Source of the DNA: Paenibacillus amylolyticus
Lineage (GTDB): Bacteria; Bacillota; Bacilli; Paenibacillales; Paenibacillaceae
DNA: 64,000 nt
Direction: 5' to 3'
Assembly (NCBI RefSeq): GCF_029689945.1
Contig: NZ_CP121451.1
Span: 744,001 to 808,000 of the forward strand
Under the pieces are notes generated by a model. The model worked only from the letters and a program-made list of their open reading frames with translations. It did no database searches and was not told the origin of the DNA. A program made the position numbers and the translations under genes. Below, piece after piece: positions 55,648-64,000 of this stretch (position 1 is its first letter; every line of letters starts with the position of its first letter).

Positions 55648-56504
55648 ATGACATACGCATTTATGATTGAACCGCAGGATTTTATTGCGCTGGATAACGA
55701 AGATGAACTGATTGAGAAATGTCAGGAGTGGGGCCTGCTTTCCGGTAAAGCAACCAAACTCAAAACGTTCTATTACAAAGGAAACGGTCTGAACATGCCG
55801 TGCACCATCATTGGATATGTCGATCACATGGCAGCCGTCATTCAACTCGATAATGGACAAAAGCATTGCATCCACCCGTCATATCTGAAGGAAATGCAAG
55901 CGTCCAGTTACAGCGCCAGAAGCATAAGTAATGCCGGGTCAGATCGCAGCACAGAATCAATAACTTCGGATGCAGTCGCACCAGCTGCCCCTGCTGATAT
56001 TACGCCAACTCCCGATGCACTGGCTAATCGGGATGAAATTCCGGCGGATCTGGAGGATGCGGACGACACAGACACAGACGAGTTATCCTCTGGGCTGAAG
56101 GGCGATCCGGATGGACTGGTGGAAGAGTATGTTGGACCTCAAACTGGGGCATCCAGTGAAACCAAACCCAAAGCCAAAACAGCAAGCAAGGTAAAGGCGG
56201 TTAAGATTGATCTGCCGGAAGGCAAAGTGAAGATGAGTGCCGTTGTCAAAGAATTCACCACCGTACCGAATCACTTTTCGGACAATGATGATGAAGTCAT
56301 CATCTATGAAGCTGTTACCATCATGGAACCAGACGTCATCGATGTCGGAGAAGCCTGGTCGAGCCACAGTGCCACCATGAAAAACACGAGCTTGAAGTCG
56401 GGGATATCCTTACGTTTGAGGCGAAAATAATTAAGAAAAAACTGACTCGTAACCCGGTTCCTTATAAAATCAACAACCCTTCCAAGATTCAGAAGGAAGG
56501 CTGA
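55648..56504 (+). CDS. unknown protein with acidic Pro/Ala-rich middle, frame broken near the end
   Basis: About 285 residues after repair, no signal peptide or membrane span. The N-terminal domain (1-95; MTYAFMIEPQDFIALDNEDE, FYYKGNGLNMPCTIIGYVDH) is globular, followed by a long acidic, Pro/Ala/Asp-rich linker (~100-190), then a basic Lys stretch and a C-terminal domain (IDLPEGKVKMSAVVKEFTTV). An A5 run at 56380-56384 has lost one A; restoring it gives ATMKKHELEVGDILTFEAK and a stop at 56502-56504. I do not recognise the family. The start at 55648 fits the frame; GGAAGGGCGG lies 12 bases before it. The frame is open back to 55600. Confidence 0.7.
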
Positions 56505-56542
56505 TCAAGGAAGAACCTTTCGGGCCATTCCAAAAATCAGCA

Positions 56543-56586
56543 CAAAAAAACCTCCAAGACTGCTAAAGCAGTTCACGGAGGTTTTT
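56543..56586. terminator. bidirectional terminator
   Basis: AAAAACCTCC and GGAGGTTTTT with inner ACTGC-TAAA-GCAGT form the stem. A- and T-rich flanks serve both converging genes. Confidence 0.85.
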
Positions 56587-56622
56587 GCCATTTTGTTGGC
56601 TATATTAGCGAATAGTACACTC

Positions 56623-57051
56623 TTAAGCTTGTCCAGGCATAGCACTGATCTGAAATTGTACGCCGAACTTGTCGACAACCGAACCATAGGCTGGACTCCA
56701 GAACGTCTCTTGTATCGGCATTTTCACTTCGCCGCCATCTTGCAGTTGGTTGAAGATCGCTTTGGCTTCATCCGCCGTATCCGTGTTCACCGTAACCGTG
56801 ACATGATTACCTACAGTGTGCGGCATTCCTGGAAACGTGTCTGACAACATTAATACCGAGCTCCCAATCTGCAACGAAGCATGCATTATACGGTCTTTCG
56901 CTTCGGACGGGATCGGATGATTAGGGTCAGATGGACCGTCACCAAATGTTTGAAGTGCGAGCACTTCCGCTCCAAATGCCTTTTGATAAAAATCTACCGC
57001 TTCGCGTCCATTACCGTCTGTTACCAGATACACATTCAAGCTGATCGACAT
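56623..57051 (-). CDS. VOC/PhnB-like glyoxalase-fold protein
   Basis: 142 residues with two beta-alpha-beta repeats. Marks: SLNVYLVTDGNGREAVDFYQ at the start, FGAEVLALQTFGD, IMHASLQIGSSVLMLSD in the middle, VTVNTDTADEAKAIFNQL and FWSPAYGSVVDKFGVQFQI at the end. This is the PhnB-type subgroup of the vicinal-oxygen-chelate fold. Members have varied or unknown activities, so no reaction is assigned. Monocistronic. Confidence 0.88.
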   Translation of the reverse strand: MSISLNVYLVTDGNGREAVDFYQKAFGAEVLALQTFGDGPSDPNHPIPSEAKDRIMHASLQIGSSVLMLSDTFPGMPHTVGNHVTVTVNTDTADEAKAIFNQLQDGGEVKMPIQETFWSPAYGSVVDKFGVQFQISAMPGQA

Positions 57052-57323
57052 GCATTCTTCATCTCCTTGAGCTCATGTAATTATCTAACTCACGCCACTT
57101 GCGACAAGAGTATATCGGAACAGGTTGTCCTTTGACAAGCTTATATTTCTGCACTCATCTCTGTGGCCGTTACCCGATTGGGGTTACCAACATATTCATA
57201 ATCCATCCCTCTCTAGACTACTTCTTGCGCTGGCGTATATAGTAGAGCAACTCTCCTTTCCGACAAAAAAAAGACCACTCTCCCGATCCTGTCGGTCAAA
57301 TGGTTGTGTTCCATCCTATGAAG

Positions 57324-57551
57324 TTATCGTGCTTGAACGATGTTATCTATTTCACTTTTCAATAAGAGGTATCGGTGAACACTTCTCATGATCGGGACCT
57401 TTGTAAGTTTGTTTTTGTCCACGTACAGTTTCATCTGGTCTTTGGTCAAACCAAGCAAACTTCCAGCTTCCGATACCGTCAATACTACCTCTGGGTTCGT
57501 AGCATTAAACGTCTTCTTTACTTTCTGATTCCAGTCCTCGAATACCTGCAT
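57324..57551 (-). CDS. small HTH/excisionase-like DNA-binding protein
   Basis: 75 residues, with a MerR/excisionase-type winged helix (VVLTVSEAGSLLGLTKDQMK, then YVDKNKLTKVPIMRSVHRYL). AGGAGAGG lies before ATG 57551. There is no integrase or phage gene near, so it is likely a chromosomal regulator. It stands alone between two unrelated units. The target is unknown. Confidence 0.65.
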   Translation of the reverse strand: MQVFEDWNQKVKKTFNATNPEVVLTVSEAGSLLGLTKDQMKLYVDKNKLTKVPIMRSVHRYLLLKSEIDNIVQAR

Positions 57552-57685
57552 AGATCAGTGACCTCTCCTATCCATAGCCAGTTATTATCAGGCTGAATAT
57601 ATTCAGTATACCACACTTGTGATGCTCATAACTTAATCCTTGCGCAGATCCATATTCTGATAGGCTTATTTCCTTGCAGTAGCAT

Positions 57686-57715
57686 GACAAAAGAGCCACG
57701 TCTGAACGTGGCCCT
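57686..57715 (-). terminator. terminator of the isomerase-mannosidase-GH3 operon
   Basis: Minus strand GGGCCACGTTCAGACGTGGCTC followed by TTTT: a 7-bp GC-rich stem with a short loop, 25 bp after the last gene. Confidence 0.8.
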
Positions 57716-57739
57716 TGGATTATCTCTCTATGATGTTCG

Positions 57740-58612
57740 TTACGCCTCTTCCCAGAAGCGACGCAGGTTGTCCATGGCAATTTTGGATGCAGATTTGCAT
57801 TCCTCCATGCCCTCGAATTCCACTGTAATGTGGCCATCATAACCGGAGTCTTTGATCAGCTTTACAATTTTGCGGATTGGAATATCCCCTTGCCCAACGA
57901 TGGCCCCACGCAAGAAGTTGCCGTAAGCTGTCGTGAACCATTCCCCTTCACCCGGATGCTCATCATAAGGACGGAAGTAGAAATCTTTGAAGTGGACCAG
58001 GGAAGCGTACGGCAGATTTTTCATGACACCAATGATTGGATTCTCGTCCACACACATGAAGTTGCCAATATCGAGTGTTGTTTTGAAGTTCGGACGGTTC
58101 ACAGCATGCAGCACTCGCTGCACCCGGTCACTGGCCTGTACACTGAAGCCGTGATTCTCAATGGTTGTCGTGATTCCAAACTGCTCGGCATAGTCCGCAA
58201 TGATCTGGCTTCCCCTCACCATCAAAGGCAGATGCTCCTCGAACCAGGCAATGGTCATCTTCTCTTTCGGCAGGGTAAACGCCGTGACATCATGACGCAT
58301 ATGTTTTACACCCATCCGGTGTACGACATCCACATGCCTTTTGACCCGAGCCATCTCTTCTGCAAACGCCTCTTCCGTCTCCTGCACGAAATTGGCTGGC
58401 ATCGAATAGTTGGACAGTTCAATTCCCGCTGACGCTGCCCGTTCCCGAATCGCATCCGCCAGATCAGGATTATCCTCCACGGTATAACCGTAAGGCACCA
58501 TCTCCATATGCTCGCCGCCGTTTGCCGCAATCCAGTCGATCACATCCAGCACCGTCATCTCACCGGAATTCAAATCGTTCAACAAACTATACGTGCTCAG
58601 GCCCACTTTCAT
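57740..58612 (-). CDS. sugar phosphate isomerase/epimerase (TIM barrel, AP endonuclease 2 family)
   Basis: 290 residues. Marks are MKVGLSTYSLLNDLNSGEMT, GGEHMEMVPYG, MGVKHMRHDV, GITTTIENHG, FKTTLDIGNFMC, VHFKDFY and GYDGHITVEFEG. The Glu, Asp, His and Glu of these blocks are the metal ligands of the xylose-isomerase-like fold. It is last in a four-gene operon and is 12 bp after a related gene. The substrate is unknown; a sugar released by the glycosidases is plausible. Intact. Confidence 0.87.
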   Translation of the reverse strand: MKVGLSTYSLLNDLNSGEMTVLDVIDWIAANGGEHMEMVPYGYTVEDNPDLADAIRERAASAGIELSNYSMPANFVQETEEAFAEEMARVKRHVDVVHRMGVKHMRHDVTAFTLPKEKMTIAWFEEHLPLMVRGSQIIADYAEQFGITTTIENHGFSVQASDRVQRVLHAVNRPNFKTTLDIGNFMCVDENPIIGVMKNLPYASLVHFKDFYFRPYDEHPGEGEWFTTAYGNFLRGAIVGQGDIPIRKIVKLIKDSGYDGHITVEFEGMEECKSASKIAMDNLRRFWEEA

Positions 58613-58624
58613 CTGCTCAGCTCC

Positions 58625-59500
58625 CTATCGATATTGTTGGATGAATCGAACCGCCTTGCGAATATCCTCCTCCGGCTGATGACCAACCTCGCGTTCGATC
58701 GTCAGATAACCGGTGTAGCCAATCTCCTGAAGCGCTGCAAAGTATGCGTCAAAATCAACCCCACCCTCGCCCAGTGGAACCTCACGGAAGAATGTCCCGG
58801 ATGAGACCATCTCAGCGATCTTATCGTGATCCATAGGCGCATAACCGACTGCACCGTATACATCTCGTGGGTCCACTTCTTTCAGCCGCACCCCATCCTT
58901 CACATGGGTATGTACGATGTAATCCTTGAGCAGATGAACGCCCCGAGCAGGATCATCACCAGTCACCATCACCATATTCGCCGGGTCAAAATTCACCGAC
59001 ACTCCGTTGGTCGACAACGTATCCAGGAAGCCTTTCAGATCAGCAGCCGTTTCCGGTCCTGTCTCAATGGCAAAGTATGCACCAACGCTTTTGGCGTATT
59101 GGCCCAACTCTTCACAAGCAGCGTGCAGCGTAGCGTACACTTCCGATAAAGGATCATGTGGAACAATGCCAATATGTGTTGTGACGATGTTGGTGCCCAG
59201 ATCGAGGGCCAGATCCACGATCCGCTTCGACTTTTCAACTTTCCACGGATTATCTTCCTTGACCTGAAACCCATGTCCGCCCAGATCACCAACCAGTGCT
59301 GAAATGTCGAGACCAAGAGAATCGATATAACTCTTCAACTCCTTGCGCGCCGCAGGTGACAAATTTTCAGGGTCCATCTCTCCCTTGACGGCATAGATCT
59401 GCACACCTTCCGCACCTACGTCTTTGGCCTTGTTCAGCCCTTCCCGTACACCTACGCCAAAGCTATCCACGATGACACCGATCTTATTCGTTAATTTCAT
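58625..59500 (-). CDS. sugar phosphate isomerase/epimerase (TIM barrel), second member
   Basis: 291 residues of the same fold as the preceding entry but clearly different in sequence. Marks are KIGVIVDSFGVGVREGLNKA, GAEGVQIYAVKGEM, VTTHIGIVPHD, YFAIETGPET, VNFDPANMVMVTGDD, VHTHVKDG and GYTGYLTIEREVG. The Glu/Asp/His/Glu metal set is visible. It lies between the mannosidase and the second isomerase in one operon. Intact; the substrate is unknown. Confidence 0.87.
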   Translation of the reverse strand: MKLTNKIGVIVDSFGVGVREGLNKAKDVGAEGVQIYAVKGEMDPENLSPAARKELKSYIDSLGLDISALVGDLGGHGFQVKEDNPWKVEKSKRIVDLALDLGTNIVTTHIGIVPHDPLSEVYATLHAACEELGQYAKSVGAYFAIETGPETAADLKGFLDTLSTNGVSVNFDPANMVMVTGDDPARGVHLLKDYIVHTHVKDGVRLKEVDPRDVYGAVGYAPMDHDKIAEMVSSGTFFREVPLGEGGVDFDAYFAALQEIGYTGYLTIEREVGHQPEEDIRKAVRFIQQYR

Positions 59501-59517
59501 GTCATACCTCCTGAAGA

Positions 59518-62500
59518 TTACGTATTTGGATTCACTGGAACAAGCTTCACCGACTTAATCTCATACGGTCTGAATGTCAGTTCGAATGCTCCGTTCGAAC
59601 AAGCCAATGGATGGACCTCATCCTCTAACAGATTAATGATGGATGCCTTCATTTCCTTCTCAGCCCACTGAACATGCACCGTTTCCCGACCTCCGGATGA
59701 TTCGTAGAAACGCAGTACGGTTCCCAAGCCATCTTCCGCGGGTTTGATTGCATCCAGAATGACATGCTCACTGTGGAACTGAACCCAAGCGTGTTCAGCT
59801 GGCAAGTGACCCGAAGATGGACTTGCTGTCACAACCTCTACCGGATGATTAAGCTCCATCGCCCGGCGAACGACAGCAGCTTGTCGCCAATCTCCCTGAT
59901 GTGGCAGGAACGAATAGGTGAATTCATGATCACCTTGATCCGCATGTTCATCCGGCCACTTCGGAGCACGAAGCAGGGACAGGCGAATCGTCCGATCCTT
60001 GATGTCATATCCGTACTTGCAATCATTCAGCAAACTCACGCCACTATTGCCCTCCGAGATATCCGCCCAGCGATGCCCGCAGACCTCGAACTGTGCCTGC
60101 TCCCAACTGGTGTTGTTATGGGTTGGACGTTCCAACGCTCCAAACGGAATCTCATAGGCTGCCTTGGCTGCCACGAGATCCACCGGAAATGCCACCTTAA
60201 GCAGCTTATGGCTCTCATGCCAGCTCACTTTCGTATGGAAATCAACACGCCGCTGGTGGCGATGCAAAATGATATCCTGGCTGATCTCCGATTGATTCAG
60301 CTTCCACACCAAACGTAGTACATCCCGCGTAGCACCGTGCTGTACAACCTCTCTGGAGATTAACTGCACCACACCTGCTCGCTGCGATTCAAACCGTGGA
60401 TCGATATCCCAGGCATCCCAGTATGTCGGTTTGTCATGGAAAAACTGCCACTCATTCGCCCGATCACCGGGCTTCAGCCAGTCGCGTCCTGCCGTTTTGT
60501 CATACCACCTAGTAATCTCTCCCCAGTCATTGAACTCAAGGATGTAAAAGTCGGTTTCCCATGTGGAAGGGAGGGGTTCTTCTTCCCTCACTGAAAGGAT
60601 AACATCCGGTGCCTCGCGCAGCCATATGGTTGTATATCCAAAGGCAGGTATCGATGGAACATGCACGAGCAGCGTATACTTCTCTTCCTTTTGCTCCAGA
60701 TCACAGGTCAGACGGTTTCCTTGACGATCAAATGCAGCCATCCCGGCGAGGTGTTCATCGCCTGTAATGGTGATATTTTCTCCACGTTCCCAGCCGAGAC
60801 TGTTAAATAAAATGTAGGGATGCCCCTGTACTTCATCGGTTGCAATGTTCTCCGCAAGAGTATCCAGCGTTTCCCGCAGTGCGGAAGTACCTAAAGCAAA
60901 TACCTTCATGTACTCCTCGGTGGACGTTACGTATACTTCAGGAATCGACGTTCCCGGAATAATATCATGGAATTGGTTGAGCATGATCAGCTTCCAGCCT
61001 TCATCCAGATCATTCTTCGTGTGTGCAGCGCGAGCACCGGCAAATTGCCCCCAGATCTCCGCTTCCCGATACAAGACCTCTGCCTTTCGATTGCTGCGTT
61101 TGTTCCTCGCATGGGTCGTGTAGGTTCCGCGATGCAGTTCAAGGTACAAGTCTCCGTGCCACTTCGGCAACGTTGGGTGATTTAACGATATGTCTTCAAA
61201 AAAAGCGCCTGCCGTACTGAATTTGCTGATTGGCTGCCCACCATCAAGTGGGATCGTTCCGCAAATTCCACCATCTCATTCGTCACACCGCCGCCACCAT
61301 CGCCATGTCCATAGAGCAACATCTGCTCGGGATGCACATCCTTCTGCTTGTACGATTGCCAATGTTCATGCACATCTTTGGGCCGCGTATGCTCATTCAC
61401 CCCGTGATTCAGATAAGCGAGTACCGAAGTACCATCAATACCTACCCAATCGAATAGGTCATAAGGAAACGCATTGGTGTCATTCCAATTCAGCTTGGTC
61501 GTCATAAAATAAGGAATATTCGCCAGCTTCAGCATCTGCGGCAAGGAAGCACAGTAGCCAAAGGTATCCGGCAGCCACTCAATGTTGGAGCGTTTGCCAA
61601 ACTCCGCCTGGTAGAAGTTCTGTCCATACAGCATCTGCCGAACCAACGACTCACCACTCGGAATATTCAGATCCGGCTCCACCCACATGCCTCCAACCAA
61701 TTCCCAGCGGCCTTCGGCAATGCGGGCTTTCACTCGCTCGTACAACTCCGGGTAATGCTCCTTGACGAAGGCATACAGCTGCGGCTGGCTCTGGGAATAC
61801 ACAAAGTCCGGGTACGTATCCATTAACGTACACATGGTGGAGAATGTGCGACTGGACTTGCGAACTGTCTCACGTACAGGCCACAGCCAGGCAATATCAA
61901 TATGGGATTGTCCAACCAGATGCATGAACCCACTTCGATATTCCTCCGGGTCTTCCTGCTGTACCGACTGTAATAAGCCTTGTTCAAAGTTCTGTATCCA
62001 CGCTGCATCCGTCCAGCGGTCCGGATCATTGTACATCTCATCCATCACCTGATGAATGGCTTGAACAAGGGCCATCCGCTTGGGCTCCTTCTCGTTATAT
62101 GCCCGGAGTGACTCGGCGAGTACCGTCACACTGTACATCAAGCTCTGCAATGGCTGATTGATATGAACCAATGCTGTGCGAATGCCCTGAATAGGCGGCT
62201 GAATCACAGCTTGTCGATTGAGTGGATCTTGTGGCTCCGGGATCGGATCGTAGAGTTCAATCTCCAACTGCGGTGTATTGCCTACTCGACTTCTCGGAAG
62301 AGGTACGAATCCGTGATTCCGATCCAGTCCGTGATAAGGTAAGCCATTCACCTTCAGCAGCCCTTCTCCTCCAGCCTCAAAGATCAATCCAACAGCCTGA
62401 TCCTGCCAACTGTCCGGAATCTCCACACGTTTACTCAGAAAATACGTCGTTCCGTGTACGCTGTTCAGCGGATTCAAGCTCTGCATAGCCTGGTCTGGGC

Positions 62501-62648
62501 GCTCATCTTTAGGTTCATATCCCTGCTCATACTCGTATTCCCCTGGCCGAATGTACCTGGCCTTCTGCATATGCCATTCTGGGAACTCAATCGTATCCAG
62601 CCATTGCCGCTGCTTCAAATCTTCGATGAATCGCTGAATTCGAATCAT
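59518..62648 (-). CDS. GH38 alpha-mannosidase, frame broken
   Basis: About 1,043 residues after repair; splits alpha-mannosides. The N-terminal ancillary region is followed by the catalytic domain with VGQSHIDIAWLWPVRETVRK (His/Asp zinc ligands), GGMWVEPDLNIPSGESLVRQ, and the nucleophile block IEWLPDTFGYCASLPQML. The His of NQFHDIIPGTSI completes the zinc site. A missing base in the GGG run 61237-61239 breaks the frame; restored text reads MVGQPISKFSTAGAFFED. ATG 62648 (MIRIQRFIED) is taken over 62684, since it overlaps the end of the GH3 gene by ATGA. No signal peptide, so intracellular. Confidence 0.88.
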
Positions 62649-64000
62649 ACCTCCACCCCCACCTTCTGGATATGCAGACTGCAAGCGATCCAGTCTGTGG
62701 AATTGCGACCAACCATAAGCTTGAATTCGCCTGGTTCCACGACAGACTGAAGACGAGAGTCGACCAGTGCGAGATGTTCTTTTTGCACAGGGAACGTAAC
62801 GGTCTGGGTCTCTCCTGGCTCCAGATGGATTTTGCGGAATCCTTTCAATGACATTTCAGCCCGCGTGACCGAAGCCGATACATCGGTGATATACAACTGT
62901 ACAACCTCATTTCCGGCAACCGCTCCGGTATTCGTGACTTCAACCATCACCTGTGCTTCATCTTCCGGACCAATCACTTCGGGCACTACCCTAACATTCT
63001 CGTATTGGAATTCAGTGTAGCTCAGTCCATATCCGAACGGATACTGCGGCGCCAGATCCATCTCCAGATACCGCTTGCCGCGCGTGCGTTTGGCATGATA
63101 ATAGACCGGAAGTTGCCCGACATGCTTGGGAATGGAAACCGTAAGACGGCCAGATGGATTCACGTCGCCAAACAGAATATCTGCAATCGCGTTACCCCCT
63201 TCCTGTCCTGGGTACCATGCTTCCACAATGGCGTGAACATGCTCATCAATCCAAGGTTCAGCAATGGGACGGCCGTTAATATACACCACAATTACCGGTT
63301 TTCCCAGCTTATGTACCTCCTGCATCAGCTCCAATTGGACACCCATGAGATTCAGCGACGCCCGGTCAATACCTTCGCCACACTCCATATCATTCCATGG
63401 ATCATCCGTTACCACGGACGCTCCTGTCCGCAAGTCGATCGTGCCTTCACCAAAATCGCGGGCGCTGGAACCACCCATCACCATCACGATGACATCGGCC
63501 TGTTCCGCACAGGCGAGCGCTTGTGCAAAACCCTCTCTGGAATCGCCTTTAATCCGGCAACCAGGTGCGTACAACACCTGACCTGAATCCGCGCCAAGTT
63601 TGCGCGTAATGCCATCCAGCACCGTAACGATCTGTTCTCTCGGCTGTGGCGAGGTATAGTCCCCAAGCTGGTTATAGATATGGTTCGCGTTCGGGCCAAT
63701 GACAGCCAGCTTCGTGCCAGTTTTGGATAGTGGCAATGTATTCCCTTCATTTTTCAGTAAAACAATCCCTTCTTGCGCGACTTCCCTCGCCAACTGAATA
63801 TGATCCTCACATCCAATGACCTGCTCTGCAAAGTCAGGATTTACGAAAGGCTGTTCAAATAATCCGAGTCTGAATTTCATCTCCAACACCCGCCGCACAG
63901 CCAAGTCCAGATCCTTCTCTTCGATCAATCCCTGCTCCAACGCCTGAACGAGATGTTTGCGGTACATGTACCCGGACATCTCCATGTCTACTCCTGCCTG
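62645..64000 (-). CDS. GH3 beta-glycosidase, C-terminal part (cut by window end)
   Basis: The first gene of the operon; its N-terminal catalytic barrel lies beyond the window. Visible parts: end of domain 1 (QAGVDMEMSGYMYRKHLV), the C-terminal (alpha/beta) domain with AREVAQEGIVLLKNEGNTLP, LAVIGPNA, DVIVMVMGGSSARDFGEG, PVIVVYINGRPIAEPW, and a FnIII-like tail (VEVTNTGAVAGNEVVQLYI, ending near VGRNSTDW). Probably a beta-glucosidase or related exo-glycosidase, substrate not readable. The stop overlaps the mannosidase start. The visible part is intact. Confidence 0.9.
   Translation of the reverse strand, partial: QAGVDMEMSGYMYRKHLVQALEQGLIEEKDLDLAVRRVLEMKFRLGLFEQPFVNPDFAEQVIGCEDHIQLAREVAQEGIVLLKNEGNTLPLSKTGTKLAVIGPNANHIYNQLGDYTSPQPREQIVTVLDGITRKLGADSGQVLYAPGCRIKGDSREGFAQALACAEQADVIVMVMGGSSARDFGEGTIDLRTGASVVTDDPWNDMECGEGIDRASLNLMGVQLELMQEVHKLGKPVIVVYINGRPIAEPWIDEHVHAIVEAWYPGQEGGNAIADILFGDVNPSGRLTVSIPKHVGQLPVYYHAKRTRGKRYLEMDLAPQYPFGYGLSYTEFQYENVRVVPEVIGPEDEAQVMVEVTNTGAVAGNEVVQLYITDVSASVTRAEMSLKGFRKIHLEPGETQTVTFPVQKEHLALVDSRLQSVVEPGEFKLMVGRNSTDWIACSLHIQKVGVEV

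Noticed and set aside
57324..57551. Excisionase-like protein as sign of a prophage or integrative element.
   Set aside because: No integrase, terminase, portal or attachment repeat is found around it.

Overview
The window looks like a chromosomal segment of a Paenibacillus-type firmicute. The evidence is the form of the 16S/23S/5S operon followed by a long tRNA array, AraC-type two-component pairs (YesMN style) beside sugar ABC transporters, RAT-antiterminator control of a beta-glucoside PTS, an SLH-domain surface protein, a bacilliredoxin (YtxJ) domain, and many plant-polysaccharide enzymes. The genus is an inference from gene content and sequence style; no database was searched.

Layout. 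1-6357 (minus strand): rrs-rrl-rrf and 13 tRNA genes, the last cut by the window edge. Two related ~115-bp inserts sit at the 3' ends of tRNA-Asp and tRNA-Glu and duplicate the end of each tRNA. 6984-16741 (minus): a GNAT acetyltransferase, then a rhamnogalacturonan-type locus with response regulator, sensor kinase, two sugar permeases, binding lipoprotein and a long GH105 enzyme. 17107-24599: a soluble chemoreceptor, an EEP-family phosphatase/nuclease, a SWIM protein plus SNF2 helicase pair, and a secreted coiled-coil protein. 24796-25220: a decayed DJ-1/PfpI gene. 25244-30665 (minus): licT-bglP-bglA-kdgT with two RAT/terminator switches. 30989-32062: udk and csaA. 32407-37065: an SLH protein and a ~1,120-residue secreted Ig-like protein. 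37234-42282 (minus): a Nik/Opp-type ABC transporter under a cobalamin riboswitch. 42730-45068: AraC regulator divergent from alpha-galactosidase melA. 45191-54712 (minus): a full kdp potassium system with an extra small ORF, kdpFABC, a stand-alone tandem-duplicated KdpD input protein, a separate membrane kinase and KdpE. 54886-57551: a membrane-anchored bacilliredoxin, an unknown protein, a VOC protein and a small HTH protein. 57740-64000 (minus): two sugar-phosphate isomerase/epimerases, a GH38 alpha-mannosidase and a GH3 glycosidase cut by the window end.

A property of the sequence matters to every reader. About 29 interruptions were found in otherwise well-conserved genes. Every one is a one-base deletion, nearly all in runs of 3-6 identical bases, and restoring one base rejoins family-typical protein sequence. 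This is the signature of homopolymer under-calling in a draft assembly, so these genes are listed as intact CDS with the break noted, not as pseudogenes. The DJ-1 fragment, which also lacks its N-terminus and has an in-frame stop, is the one true pseudogene called.

Best candidates for new biology: the tRNA-3'-end-duplicating element pair; the split kdp sensor, whose cytoplasmic KdpD protein carries two ATPase-like/USP modules in tandem; paired KdpE-like boxes overlapping the neighbouring terminator; the B12-riboswitch-controlled Nik/Opp transporter; and the SLH/giant surface-protein pair.
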